This document shows, piece by piece, positions 15,112-23,857 of a stretch of 24,136 nt of DNA. Every line of letters starts with the position of its first letter. Within the stretch, counting starts at the first letter, position 1. The position numbers and the translations under genes are program-made. The stretch comes from CAZTPJ01 sp964614515 (lineage in GTDB: Bacteria; Planctomycetota; Phycisphaerae; Phycisphaerales; UBA1924): positions 1-24,136 of the forward strand of contig CAZTPJ010000057.1 of assembly GCA_964614515.1 (NCBI GenBank). Reading direction: 5' to 3'. Under the pieces are notes generated by a model. The model did not search any database and had not been told where the DNA came from. It saw only the letters and a program-made list of their open reading frames with translations.

Positions 15112-16611
15112 CTACATCACGCCCTGGTCCACCGGAACCTCGCCGAGTTCCGCGAGCACGCGATCCACAGGCACGCCCAGGTCCCGCTTCGCCCGCGCGA
15201 GCGCCACCTGCTCGCTCGCATCATCCGGCAGCGGATCAGGCCATTCGACCCGCACGCCGCGATCCGACGCCCGCGTCGGCAGCACGCCCGACGCATCGAG
15301 CGCGTGCAGGATCAAGCGACTCATCTCCGCGATGCCGCGCCCGTAACTGACGCGCTTTCGCGCTGTCTTGCTCAGGATGCCCATGAGCGTGATGCGCAGC
15401 GCATTGGCCGACGACAGATTCCCGATCTTCGCCCGCACCACGCCGCTGGCCAGCGGGGGCACGCCCGAGACCTTGTCAAGCGCTTCGCGAATCTGTTCGA
15501 TGTGCGACTCTTCGCTCGGGCTGGCCGCGTCACCGCCGAAGGCCATCACTTCCGCATCCGGATTGTCCGTGGACCAGATCTGTCCGGGGCCTACCGGCGC
15601 TTTCTCAAAGCCGTCGATGCCCTTGGCGATGTACATCTTGAAACTCTGCATCGTCACGCGGCTGGCGCGATCGCTCAGGCGCGTGTTGAGTTCATCCTGC
15701 AAGGGAATCAGCGGCTCGACTTCGCTCAACCCCGCGTAGCGAAACGGCTGCGACATGTTCTGGATGTGAACGATGGGGATGCGCCCCGGCGTGGCCGTGT
15801 TCGGCGCGGACTGGATCAGACGCCCATCCTCATATCGCTGGCGATGCGAGGCGGAGAAGACTTCGACGTATGGTGAGATTCGGCGTTCGGCCGCGCGTGC
15901 GGTCGCCCGCGCAATGATGCGCGACAGGCCCATCGCGTCGCGCGGCTGAGGCACCTCGCGCGACATGGCGACGATGTACGCGTCGATCGCGCGATAGTCG
16001 CCGGGGTTGAGCATCGCGATGCCGCGCGTCGGCTCGATCACTTCGATGCGAATCGCCTCGCTGAGTCGAAGCAGGTCCTCCGCCGCGAAGATCCCATCAT
16101 GCCCAAGGCCCAGCAGCGCTGGCCGATCCACCCGCAGCAGCAGATCAACGTGCCCGTACACATGCCCGAGCAGCGCTGCATCCTGCAACAGCGCGATCCC
16201 GCCCGATGACTCCCACACCGCATCGAGCACGCGATCAATCGTCTCGCGAAGCGACGCATCCACGGCCGTACTCCGCAGCGAAACCGGCTTGCCGAGCATG
16301 AAGTCGATCATCGCGTGAATGCGCCAGCCGATGTCGTTCTCGATAACGATCTCGCGGCGTGCGGCCGTGCGATCATCGAGATTAGCATCGTGCGGCCACG
16401 ACTGCGTGATGCGATGGGGCAGCCCGGCCTCCTGCGCCAGTCGCGGCCGTTGCAGGTGCATCCAACTCGCGTTGTGTTCGATCGGATTTCGATAATACTT
16501 CCACAACCGCTCCATCCGCGGCAGCGTCGCGCTGGCGTGTTGGGCCAGGAGCATCTCGAGCGTCGCTTCGGAAAGTCCGACATCGGCGAATGGGGAGAGT
16601 CGGTATGGCAT
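15112..16611 (-). CDS. Phage portal protein (SPP1 gp6-like)
   Basis: The 499-residue protein forms the dodecameric ring through which DNA enters and leaves the capsid. Portal-family features include the early WKYYRNPIEHN and ENDIGWRIHAMIDFMLGKPVSLRS segments, VWESSGGIALLQDAALLGHVYGHVDLLLRVD, GRIPIVHIQNMSQPFRYAGLSEVEPLIPLQDELNTRLSDRASRVTMQSFKMYIAKG, and the helix near ALDKVSGVPPLASGVVRAKIGNLSSANALRITLMGILSKTARKR. The QDELNTRLSDR and 'P(P)LASG..KIGNLSSANALRI' blocks are strongly characteristic of SPP1/gp6-type portals. GAGGTG precedes the ATG. It is the first recognisable gene of the head module; the terminase normally found just upstream is absent, and 523 bases without a gene follow before the KAP gene. 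Confidence 0.88.
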   Translation of the reverse strand: MPYRLSPFADVGLSEATLEMLLAQHASATLPRMERLWKYYRNPIEHNASWMHLQRPRLAQEAGLPHRITQSWPHDANLDDRTAARREIVIENDIGWRIHAMIDFMLGKPVSLRSTAVDASLRETIDRVLDAVWESSGGIALLQDAALLGHVYGHVDLLLRVDRPALLGLGHDGIFAAEDLLRLSEAIRIEVIEPTRGIAMLNPGDYRAIDAYIVAMSREVPQPRDAMGLSRIIARATARAAERRISPYVEVFSASHRQRYEDGRLIQSAPNTATPGRIPIVHIQNMSQPFRYAGLSEVEPLIPLQDELNTRLSDRASRVTMQSFKMYIAKGIDGFEKAPVGPGQIWSTDNPDAEVMAFGGDAASPSEESHIEQIREALDKVSGVPPLASGVVRAKIGNLSSANALRITLMGILSKTARKRVSYGRGIAEMSRLILHALDASGVLPTRASDRGVRVEWPDPLPDDASEQVALARAKRDLGVPVDRVLAELGEVPVDQGVM

Positions 16612-16906
16612 GGTTCACCTCGTGCGTGAGAGAGCGAGTTTGAATCTGTGTGCGTGTGGTTGGCCGTCGCGAACGTGATGCGGTGGATGAGTTTCGTTCA
16701 GGTCATGGACCGCAACGCACGGCCGTCACCCCACGAAGATCAGGCCATCCGCACGCGCGCACCACATTCGCAAAGCCCCCGCACCGCAGGCCGTAAGTCA
16801 CGCACCACGCCCGCGCTGCGCATCTTCCCCAGCACACTTCGATTCGCCCGATCCGCCCGTCGCCCCGCGCGCCTGATCGCACGAAGCGCGTTCAGAGCAC
16901 GACACA

Positions 16907-16932
16907 TTCAGAGCACGAAGCGCCAGCGAGTG
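16907..16932. repeat. TCAGAGCAC-family interspersed repeat
   Basis: A 26-base sequence beginning TTCAGAGCACGAAG matches 2265-2290 directly and 2386-2411 in inverted orientation. A 13-base partial copy precedes it at 16891-16903. Confidence 0.55.
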
Positions 16933-16984
16933 TCACGGCAGTACGTCAAGCCAGTGGAGAGGGCGCATCGTGCTCTTTGATTCC

Positions 16985-17009
16985 GGTGGGGCAGGCTCTC
17001 CCGCCTGCC
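16985..17009. repeat. REP-like hairpin, GGTGGGGC-headed family
   Basis: GGCAGGC (16990-16996) pairs with GCCTGCC (17003-17009) around a six-base loop, preceded by GGTGG. It shares its head and general form with the hairpin at 10419-10437. Confidence 0.55.
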
Positions 17010-17134
17010 GTTCGGCGCAAGCGATACCCAATCACCGCGATGACGACCGCACAGCCACGCCGAGCCGTGGCCGTGTCAACGCGCCGTCGCGTGCGAGTGA
17101 AAGGCGACGTGTCACACGGCGTCGCCCGCGTTCG

Positions 17135-19357
17135 TCAGATGTAAACGGTGAGTCTCGGCAACTCCTTCTTCAGCGCCGCCACCCCCGCGTCTGTGATCGA
17201 CGTGCCCTCCAGCCGGAGCTCTTGCAGGCGGGTGAGGTTCGCCACATGCTCCAGCCCCGCATCGGTGATGGAAGTGCCATTCAGCCGGAGCCATCGCAGG
17301 CTGGTGAGTCTCGATACATGGGCCAGCCCCGCGTCGGTGATCGACGTGCCACTCAGCCCGAGCTCTTGCAGGCTGGTGGTGAGTTTCGCCACATGGGCCA
17401 GCCCCGCGTCGGTGATCGACGTGCCGTCCAGCCAGAGCACTTGCAGGCCGGTGAGTTTCGCCACATGCTCCAGCCCCGCATCGGTGATCGAAGTATGACT
17501 CAGCCCGAGCGATTGCAGGGTGAGCCGGTCGATGCCCACGAGGCTCGCGTCGTTCACGTGCTTCGACTTCGAGAGGTTGAGATTCACCACATCAGCGATG
17601 TCCGAAGCACTCAGGCGCTCAACGGGTTCATCGAGTTCGCGAGCGATGGCGTTGCGAAGGACCGGGGAGAGCGCAGCCAGGGGGTCATCCGCATCCTCAC
17701 GCCCAGCGGGGCCTTTTCCGGCCGTGGCTCGTTCGCCCGATCGCGGATGCGAAGCCCCCGACGGCTCAGCCGCAACTTCCTGCACCGCCGTCGCCGCAGC
17801 CACCGCGGTCGAGAACGGGATCGCCATCAAGTCCCACAGATCGCCGACGCCCAGCACGTCCAGCGGCGTCGCCTTGCCGGCGGCGTCATACGTGAGCGTC
17901 TCGGCTCGAAGCAGCTCAAAATCCCGGTCCGCTTCGGTGCCTGTGTCACGAGGCTTCTCTTCCACTACCTCGCCGCCGAATGTCATCCCCCGGCGCTTCT
18001 CCACAGCGGCGGCATCATCGCTCGGCTTCTTGGGTCGGTACGTCGGATGCTTCCGCACAAACTCCAACCATTTCGCGAAGAACGCCTGCACCTCGTTGCG
18101 CAGCAGCAGCCCCCCAGCGCCGGCGTGCGTTCGCCGGATGAACCGGTCGATGAGGAAGACCTGCGCGCCCTGGGCGAAGCGCAGTTCGGCATCCCCACCG
18201 AGTGATGTTGCCCGACGCGCGGCCGTCGCCCGCTGAAGCGTGCTGTTGAGCAGCCGCTTGACTTCGCGCGGGTTGTCCCGGCAGAGGCGTTCGATCTTCG
18301 CCTCGATGATCGCGCGAACGTCGAGGCCGGCGATTGCTTCCTCACCGCCAGCCGTGCGGGCGTTTTGGATTTGCGTCGTGGCTTGGCCGAGGCATGTCTC
18401 CCACTCGCCGCCCGTCACACTGTTGAGCGTCTGTACTCGCGCGTGGATGAACGTCTTGAGCTGCTGCTGTGACGGTGCCACGTCGATCTCGACCTGGAAT
18501 ATCTTGTCGAGATACTGCGAGGCCTTGTCCGGGTTCACGCCGTGCTTGCTGTAATGTTCGCGCACGACGGCATCCACGACCGACCGGTCCAGCCCCACGA
18601 CGAACATCAATTTGGGAATGTTCAAGTACAGTTTCAAGGCTTCGAGCACTTCCAGCGTCACGTTCGGCAGGCAGCGATCCAGGTCGTCAATAAACAGCAC
18701 CATCCGCTCGTCATTTCCCAGCGCCTGCCGTACCCAGTCCTGAAACGTCTGCTCGAAGTCGTTCAGATACGCCTTTTCGGGCCTGTTGGTCGCGTGGTAA
18801 TCATCCACGATCGTCTTGAGCGATTGGAGGTCGAGATCGACTTGCCCACCGATCTCCTTCGCACCGACCTTCAGTTTTGCGCTTGCCACGACGTTGACAA
18901 ACGATCGGCCGAGGAAGAGCCCGAATCGCTTCACCGCGTTGGTGACGGTCGCCAGTGACGCTTTCTCCAGGTCGATAGAGTGCAGGATGACCTCCGCGAT
19001 CAGCCCCCGCCAGACATCCTCTCGCGTCTGATACTTCCACGGATCAAACCAGACCGTGCGCACCTTCTTGTGGCCGTTCCGCGCGGCCGCGTCAAGATCG
19101 CTCCACTCTTCGAGTTGCTGCTTCAGCCATCGCATCCCCGACGTCTTGCCCACGCCCCAATCGCCGTAAACAGCGATCGTCACCGGTTCCTGCGTGTCCT
19201 TGTGCCGGATGATGTCGAACGCCATCCCAAGTTTCGACTCCAGTTCAAACAAGTCCACTTCGCGCGGCTGCTCCCGCTCCCGCAGGATCGCATGGTCCGA
19301 CAGGATCGTCATGCTCGGCGGGATGGTGGCGAAATCTGACCGCTTCGACTTGGCCAT
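17135..19357 (-). CDS. KAP-family P-loop NTPase with C-terminal leucine-rich repeats
   Basis: The 740-residue protein begins with a KAP NTPase domain: Walker A GDWGVGKT (65-72), the KAP-typical VWFDPWKYQ (102-110), Walker B MVLFIDDLDRC (219-229), then VLEALKLYLNIPKLMFVVGLDRSVV and a helical region to about 440. KAP NTPases are AAA-like STAND relatives; the phage-exclusion protein PifA of the F plasmid belongs to this family. A linker (about 540-610) precedes five leucine-rich repeats (612-740), each with TSITDAG and a period of 23-24 residues. The N-terminal ATPase plus C-terminal LRR order is that of NLR immune sensors, though no effector domain is obvious. I see no clear membrane helices, which many KAP proteins have. 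GGAGG precedes the ATG. It is monocistronic, upstream of the phage head module and divergent from pdhA. Confidence 0.88.
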   Translation of the reverse strand: MAKSKRSDFATIPPSMTILSDHAILREREQPREVDLFELESKLGMAFDIIRHKDTQEPVTIAVYGDWGVGKTSGMRWLKQQLEEWSDLDAAARNGHKKVRTVWFDPWKYQTREDVWRGLIAEVILHSIDLEKASLATVTNAVKRFGLFLGRSFVNVVASAKLKVGAKEIGGQVDLDLQSLKTIVDDYHATNRPEKAYLNDFEQTFQDWVRQALGNDERMVLFIDDLDRCLPNVTLEVLEALKLYLNIPKLMFVVGLDRSVVDAVVREHYSKHGVNPDKASQYLDKIFQVEIDVAPSQQQLKTFIHARVQTLNSVTGGEWETCLGQATTQIQNARTAGGEEAIAGLDVRAIIEAKIERLCRDNPREVKRLLNSTLQRATAARRATSLGGDAELRFAQGAQVFLIDRFIRRTHAGAGGLLLRNEVQAFFAKWLEFVRKHPTYRPKKPSDDAAAVEKRRGMTFGGEVVEEKPRDTGTEADRDFELLRAETLTYDAAGKATPLDVLGVGDLWDLMAIPFSTAVAAATAVQEVAAEPSGASHPRSGERATAGKGPAGREDADDPLAALSPVLRNAIARELDEPVERLSASDIADVVNLNLSKSKHVNDASLVGIDRLTLQSLGLSHTSITDAGLEHVAKLTGLQVLWLDGTSITDAGLAHVAKLTTSLQELGLSGTSITDAGLAHVSRLTSLRWLRLNGTSITDAGLEHVANLTRLQELRLEGTSITDAGVAALKKELPRLTVYI
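17138..17524 (-). repeat. Tandem leucine-rich repeat coding units
   Basis: Five units of about 69-72 bases encode L..L.LxGTSITDAGLxHVxxLT. Much of each unit is nearly identical at DNA level, for example the recurring GTCGGTGATCGACGTGCC on the plus strand, which suggests recent duplication or gene conversion. One unit has an extra codon (LTTSLQ). Confidence 0.8.
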
Positions 19358-19470
19358 GTGTCCTCCGAAGGTTGCCTGGCAGTATACCGGGTTCCCGACG
19401 ATCGCCCCTTCCCTCTCACTCTCCTACCCTTGGGCAGCGAACCCCGACCCCCCAACCCAAGGGAGGCCCC

Positions 19471-20601
19471 ATGCCCAAGAGAACCGTCTACACCGCGACC
19501 ATCGAGTACATGCAGATCCTCGATGAGGATGGCCGTCTCGACAAGGAACTGGCCAAGGACACGCTCAGCGATGAGCAGGTCCAGCATCTCTATGAGTTCA
19601 TGCTCCAGTGCCGGCAACTCGACGAGATCGCGTTCAAACTCCAGCGCTCCGGGCGTATGGGCACGTATCCGCAGAACAAGGGGCAGGAGGCCGCGGCCAT
19701 CGGCTCCGGGTTCGCCGCGAAAAAGGGCGTGGACTTTCTCGTGCCGTGCTATCGCGAGAACGCGGCGCTGTACATGCACGGCCTGCCGATGCACTACATC
19801 CTGCTGCACTGGATGGGCGATGAGCGCGGGAACCAGATTCCCGATGGCGTGTGCATGACGCCGCTGTCGATCCCCATCGGCACGCAGATGCTTCATGCCG
19901 TGGGCATCGCGTGGGCATACAAGATTCGCAAGGAGCCGCGCGTGGCCATCACATACTTCGGCGATGGCGCCACCAGCGAAGGCGACTTTCACGAAGCGAT
20001 GAACTTCGCAGGGTCGCTCCAGGTCCCGTGCGTCTTCTTCTGCCAGAACAACCAGTGGGCCATCAGCGTGCCGCGAGAGACGCAGACGGCCAGCGAGACC
20101 ATCGCCCAAAAAGGCATCGCGTACGGCATCCCTGGGATTCAGGTTGATGGCAACGACCTCTTCGCCGTCTACAAGGCCTCGCGCGACGCCATCGAACGCG
20201 CCCGCGCCGGCGGCGGACCCACAATCATCGAGGCCATGACCTATCGACTCGGCGATCACACCACGGCCGACGACGCACGCCGATATCGCGACACGGCCGA
20301 ACTCGAAGCCTGGCAAGGCAAAGACCCGCTGATCCGCCTGCGAAAGTACCTCGAACGCAAAGATCTGTGGGATGAAGCGCGCCAGGCCACGGCCATGGAG
20401 AAAGCCAAGGCCATCGTCGTCGAAGTCGTCAAGGCCGCCGAAGGCATCGAAGCGCCGACGACCGACGACATCTTCGACTGGACCTTCGCGTCACCGCTCC
20501 CCGCGGAGATCGAAACGCAGAAGCGCACCATGCGCACCAGCAGCCTCGGCCAGCACCCCGAGCAGGCGGGCCTGCGCGGGGAGGGTGTGGAAGTGGGGTG
20601 A
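19471..20601 (+). CDS. pdhA: Pyruvate dehydrogenase E1 component, alpha subunit
   Basis: The 376-residue protein is the thiamine-diphosphate-binding subunit of the E1 heterotetramer, which decarboxylates pyruvate and passes the hydroxyethyl group to the E2 lipoyl arm. The TPP/Mg motif is clear: YFGDGATSEGDFHEAMNFAGSLQVPCVFFCQNNQWAIS (Gly164-Asp165-Gly166 through Asn193-Asn194). Other features are GTYPQNKGQEAAAIGSGFA, IPIGTQMLHAVGIAWA and the loop YRLGDHTTADDARRYR. Length is normal for PdhA. The ATG at 19471 is preceded by GGGAGG. No beta subunit (pdhB) or E2 gene follows, which is unusual because E1 alpha and beta are normally adjacent. A branched-chain 2-oxoacid dehydrogenase alpha subunit is the main alternative. 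Confidence 0.9.
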   Translation: MPKRTVYTATIEYMQILDEDGRLDKELAKDTLSDEQVQHLYEFMLQCRQLDEIAFKLQRSGRMGTYPQNKGQEAAAIGSGFAAKKGVDFLVPCYRENAALYMHGLPMHYILLHWMGDERGNQIPDGVCMTPLSIPIGTQMLHAVGIAWAYKIRKEPRVAITYFGDGATSEGDFHEAMNFAGSLQVPCVFFCQNNQWAISVPRETQTASETIAQKGIAYGIPGIQVDGNDLFAVYKASRDAIERARAGGGPTIIEAMTYRLGDHTTADDARRYRDTAELEAWQGKDPLIRLRKYLERKDLWDEARQATAMEKAKAIVVEVVKAAEGIEAPTTDDIFDWTFASPLPAEIETQKRTMRTSSLGQHPEQAGLRGEGVEVG

Positions 20602-20887
20602 GGTTCTTCACATGAGGACCGATGAGATCCGAACGTTCAGGCGATGAGCGTCATTCGATGTTGTCGTCGCTAATGGCCGTGCTCTCACGTTTCCTACGTC
20701 GAGCATGACTGCGATCCAGCATCAGCACGCACCTGGGTGTAAGTAGGGGATGCGCGCGGCGTGGCAGAGGTGATGAACACGGCCGTCACTTCTTCGTGCG
20801 GGCGTGCGAGTCATCGGGGCGAGGCAACGCGTACTCCAAACCTCCGAAATGCACCGCCACTCGATGCCGCTCGGACCCGCGTCGCGT

Positions 20888-22294
20888 TCACGGACACCCC
20901 GCGCTGAAGGCATTGCCGAAGCACAGGAAGTCGAAGATATCGCACACATTCGCGCCGGTGCTCGTGTCGCAATCACAGGCATACGGATCGCCCGCGTGGA
21001 AGCGGTTGCCGAAGCACAGGAAGTCAAAGATGTCCAGCACGCCAGGGCCGGTGGAAGGGTCGCAATCGGCGTAGCAGGCGACGCTCTCGGTGACGCGGAT
21101 CGCGAACAGGTACGAATGTGTGAATCCGGAGACCGCGTCGGCTCCGATGTACACCACTGATCCATCGCGTGAGAACTGCGGCTTCGTCACAACGCTTGGC
21201 ACGCCACCCGGCACATTCGGCAACGGCCGGTCAAACGCGACTGTGCCGTCGGCGGTGTTCAGCGCGAGTACGCGCCCCGGACACGCGCCATAGCCGCACG
21301 CCACGGTGCCGAAGATCAGGAGGCTGCCGTCAGGGCTGACCTCGGGGGCGCGGGCCGTGTAGGGAACTGCATTCCGCGCGATCCATCGGACGCCGCCGTT
21401 CGCGTCGAGCGCGATGACATGCAGGTTGCCGTTGATGATGTACACCGAGCCGTCAGGCCCCACCGCAGGCGCGCCGAAGCCCAATGGCGTGTAGTCCCCT
21501 CCGTAACTCCATGCCTCCTCGCCGTCGGGTGTGTAGGTTCTCAGCAGTCGCGGTGGGAGCCGCACATGCACGTTGCCATTGAGCGGCGAGACCACCGGGT
21601 GGCGCCCGGGGCTATTCGAGGAGATCGTCAGCGAGTGCCGCCAGGCGATGTCGCCGTCGAATTCGATCGCAACAAGCCCGGCCTGCAACTGCCCCGCGGG
21701 CATGGGCGCGACGCTCTCACCCTTGTACATCTTGCCGTTCCCGAAGACAATCTCAGAAGGGGCGGTACCCGCGATGAGGTGCGCGAACCCATCCACATGC
21801 CACCGGAGCGAGCCCGAAGGGCTGAGCGAGAACGCGCCGAACCCCGCCGATGGGAGGCTGCCCCCCCACGTCACGGCGTACACGTTGCCGTCCGGACCTA
21901 CGTTGGGGCCGCCGATGAAGCCCAAAACTTCGCCGAAACCAGTGAAGTCCCAGAGGTGGTCGCCCTGTCTTGAGAACGCCTTCAAGGCTGGCCTGAAGTT
22001 ATTCGGTGGCGCCTGCCATCCGCCGACATACAACGTGCCGTCGGTGCCGATTCCGACCGGATTGGAGTCGGTGTCGGCTCGACTCCAGATCAACTCGCCC
22101 CCGGGCGATATTGCATACAAGGAATCGGCGGACCAGTAAATGGTGCCATCGGCGCCGATCGAGGGCCGATGCAACAAAGACCTGGCGCTGGGGATCTCGA
22201 AGTGCCACAGCACATCGCCGGGATCCGCGACGACTGAACCGGCGACCACCGGGATCGCCCACAGAAAAGTTAACATTCGCCTCTTGCTGCTCAT
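20888..22294 (-). CDS. Secreted PQQ-like beta-propeller protein with double dockerin-like tail
   Basis: The 468-residue product has a signal peptide at the N-terminus (MSSKRRMLTFLWAIPVVAG, then SVVADPG). The body consists of beta-propeller blades in the PQQ/outer-membrane-propeller style: repeated IGADGTIYW, IGTDGTLYVGG, VGPDGNVYAV, VGPDGSVYIING and VSPDGSLLIFG strands, each followed by an 'ALD/AFS' strand. The last 62 residues, from CYADCD to the end, hold two Cys-rich units of the form ..GVLDIFDFLCFGN.F.AG.., as in GC-type dockerin-anchored proteins of Phycisphaerales. The tail is nearly identical to that of the neighbouring protein at 22429. AGGAG precedes the ATG. It is probably exported and held at the cell surface; no enzyme activity is indicated. 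Confidence 0.82.
   Translation of the reverse strand: MSSKRRMLTFLWAIPVVAGSVVADPGDVLWHFEIPSARSLLHRPSIGADGTIYWSADSLYAISPGGELIWSRADTDSNPVGIGTDGTLYVGGWQAPPNNFRPALKAFSRQGDHLWDFTGFGEVLGFIGGPNVGPDGNVYAVTWGGSLPSAGFGAFSLSPSGSLRWHVDGFAHLIAGTAPSEIVFGNGKMYKGESVAPMPAGQLQAGLVAIEFDGDIAWRHSLTISSNSPGRHPVVSPLNGNVHVRLPPRLLRTYTPDGEEAWSYGGDYTPLGFGAPAVGPDGSVYIINGNLHVIALDANGGVRWIARNAVPYTARAPEVSPDGSLLIFGTVACGYGACPGRVLALNTADGTVAFDRPLPNVPGGVPSVVTKPQFSRDGSVVYIGADAVSGFTHSYLFAIRVTESVACYADCDPSTGPGVLDIFDFLCFGNRFHAGDPYACDCDTSTGANVCDIFDFLCFGNAFSAGCP
20891..21076 (-). repeat. GC-type dockerin-like tail, copy 1
   Basis: The 62-residue C-terminal tail is 58/62 identical to the tail encoded at 22432-22617, although the protein bodies are unrelated. 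Each tail has two DIFDFLCFGN units and eight cysteines. Confidence 0.75.
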
Positions 22295-22428
22295 GGTTGC
22301 TCCTTGCTCGCTCTCGCCGATTGGCCGGGATACCGACAGTTGGGCGGAGGGGGTACTGACGCAGAATCAAGTGATACGGATGAGGGATTCGGGCTCGGGT
22401 TGCAGGATCGGTTGGTGTCTCAACTCCG

Positions 22429-23679
22429 TTACGGGCATCCGGCGCTGAACGCATTGCCGAAGCACAGGAAATCAAAGATGTCGCACACGCCAAGGCCCGT
22501 GTTCGTGTCGCAATCACACGCATATGGATCGCCCGCGTGAAAGCGATTGCCGAAACACAGGAAGTCGAAGATGTCCAGCACGCCAGGCCCGGTGGATTCA
22601 TCGCAGTCCGCGTAGCACGCGGTTTCGATCGGCACGAGCACGAACGCCACGGACGGGCCCCAGTTCGGGCCGTAGTGCCCATCGCCGACGATCACGCCGG
22701 TGTGGCTGATCGCCAGGGCGCGATCGAGGATGAAACTTCCCGGCACATTGGCAAGATCATTCAGGTCCACCATGCCGCGCACCGGATCCCATCGAAACGC
22801 CCGCCAGTCAAACGACGCGTTGATCGTCGCGTAGCCCACGACCACATCGTCATCGTTGATCCCCTGCGGATGCACGCGGTCGCGATCGCCCTGCTTGAGC
22901 GCCGGGAGGAACGTGAACCCGGCGCCTTGATTCCATGTCCAGGCGGAGTTGAACGCGCCGTTCCAGCCCTCGCCCGCGACGGTGCCGAAGTTGTTGATCG
23001 CGGCCGCCTTTGAAATGCTGGTCACGCCGCCGTTGAGCAGGTTGTGCAGATTCGTGTGCGTGAGCGTCCGCGTGTCGAACAGGTACGCGCGTTGACTCCC
23101 TTCGTTGAGCGAGGCGGAAGTCGTGCCGACGATCTGCCCGTGATTGTTCACGTCGCGCGCCGTCCACGCCGAGGGCACGAATGCCGTCAGGTCCACCGTG
23201 CCCGTCGCCTGCGTCCAGTAGATCGCACGCCGATAGGTCGTGCTGCTCGTGGATCGCCAGTGACTTACGCCGATGAACAGGCCGTGATCGCTAATGTCCG
23301 TCGGATGAATCGTGGGATAGCCCGACAGCGGCGGAACCGGTGTGAATCCGCCGGCGGCCCACAGGACGCCGCCGCCCGCGGCCATGTCCCCGTGGTTGTT
23401 GATCCCTGCGATGCTGGAGTATTCGACGAACACCTGCGGCCCCGCGGCTTCGGTCCACAGATAGCCCGCATAGGTCGTTGAGAAGTTGCCGTTGGGCAAC
23501 TGCCGCGTGAACGTCATCATGCCCACGCCCACGCCATCATCGTTGACATCCCACAAGTACGCCTCCGGGATGCCGAACGTCGAAAGCGCGGGGATGATGT
23601 GCAGGTCATATTCCTGTGCGACCGCGGCCGTGCCGGCCGACAGTATCAACGATGCAACGACGATGAATGAACGCGTCAT
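22429..23679 (-). CDS. Secreted HAF-repeat protein with double dockerin-like tail
   Basis: The 416-residue product starts at the ATG at 23679, chosen because AGGAGG precedes it and a signal peptide follows (MTRSFIVVASLILSAGTAAVAQ, with AVA just before the Gln). The body is built of repeats of about 45 residues of the HAF type: 'INNHGDMAAGGGVLW', 'ISDHGLFIGVSHW..RAIYW', 'VNNHGQIVGTTS..RAYLFD', 'INNFGTVAGEGW', 'INDDDVVVGYA..RAFRWD' and 'ISHTGVIVGDGH'. Such repeats form beta-propeller-like extracellular domains of unknown function. The C-terminal 62 residues are a two-unit dockerin-like module. The gene follows its paralogous-tail neighbour by 134 bases on the same strand, but each has its own Shine-Dalgarno sequence. 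Confidence 0.82.
   Translation of the reverse strand: MTRSFIVVASLILSAGTAAVAQEYDLHIIPALSTFGIPEAYLWDVNDDGVGVGMMTFTRQLPNGNFSTTYAGYLWTEAAGPQVFVEYSSIAGINNHGDMAAGGGVLWAAGGFTPVPPLSGYPTIHPTDISDHGLFIGVSHWRSTSSTTYRRAIYWTQATGTVDLTAFVPSAWTARDVNNHGQIVGTTSASLNEGSQRAYLFDTRTLTHTNLHNLLNGGVTSISKAAAINNFGTVAGEGWNGAFNSAWTWNQGAGFTFLPALKQGDRDRVHPQGINDDDVVVGYATINASFDWRAFRWDPVRGMVDLNDLANVPGSFILDRALAISHTGVIVGDGHYGPNWGPSVAFVLVPIETACYADCDESTGPGVLDIFDFLCFGNRFHAGDPYACDCDTNTGLGVCDIFDFLCFGNAFSAGCP
22432..22617 (-). repeat. GC-type dockerin-like tail, copy 2
   Basis: This is the second near-identical 62-residue tail. It differs from copy 1 at four positions: Pro/Glu 7, Ser/Asn 39, Ala/Leu 42 and Asn/Gly 43. Confidence 0.75.
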
Positions 23680-23857
23680 GGTGGCCTCCTGAATCGAGAG
23701 CAGTTTCGTGGCTCGCGAGGGAACACCATGACCCATTACAAGCGGCGTGCCAGCCGAAAGCCGCGTTGAGAGTCAGACGCGGGGCAGATGCAGCACAGCC
23801 ACTGGCCACAACCCGCCACCGCCGCGCGTCACTGGCCGTCGCCCACCAAAGCGCATG

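Larger units (their letters stand above)
16612..17134. other. Non-coding stretch between portal and KAP-LRR genes
   Basis: I see no gene. It holds a partial and a full copy of the TCAGAGCAC repeat (16891-16903, 16907-16932), the GGTGGGGC-headed hairpin (16985-17009), and a 7-bp GC hairpin (17103-17109 / 17120-17126) just after the KAP-LRR stop. That hairpin could end KAP-LRR transcription, although it lacks a T tract. Confidence 0.55.

Noticed and set aside
16648..16980. 110-codon open frame in the gap before the portal gene
   Set aside because: It has an Arg/Ser-rich random composition and no ribosome binding site, and it overlaps interspersed repeats.
16970..18205. 411-codon plus-strand open frame with repeated 'QAGE.RHM.QPR..DR' units
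   Set aside because: It is the antisense image of the leucine-rich repeats of the KAP-LRR gene; its repeats mirror the LRR DNA.
19309..20316. 335-codon minus-strand open frame
   Set aside because: It is antisense to pdhA, which has complete TPP-binding motifs.
20888..23679. Cellulosome components because of dockerin-like tails
   Set aside because: The units are Cys-rich DIFDFLCF repeats without the usual dockerin calcium loops, the bodies are not glycoside hydrolases, and no cohesin is present.
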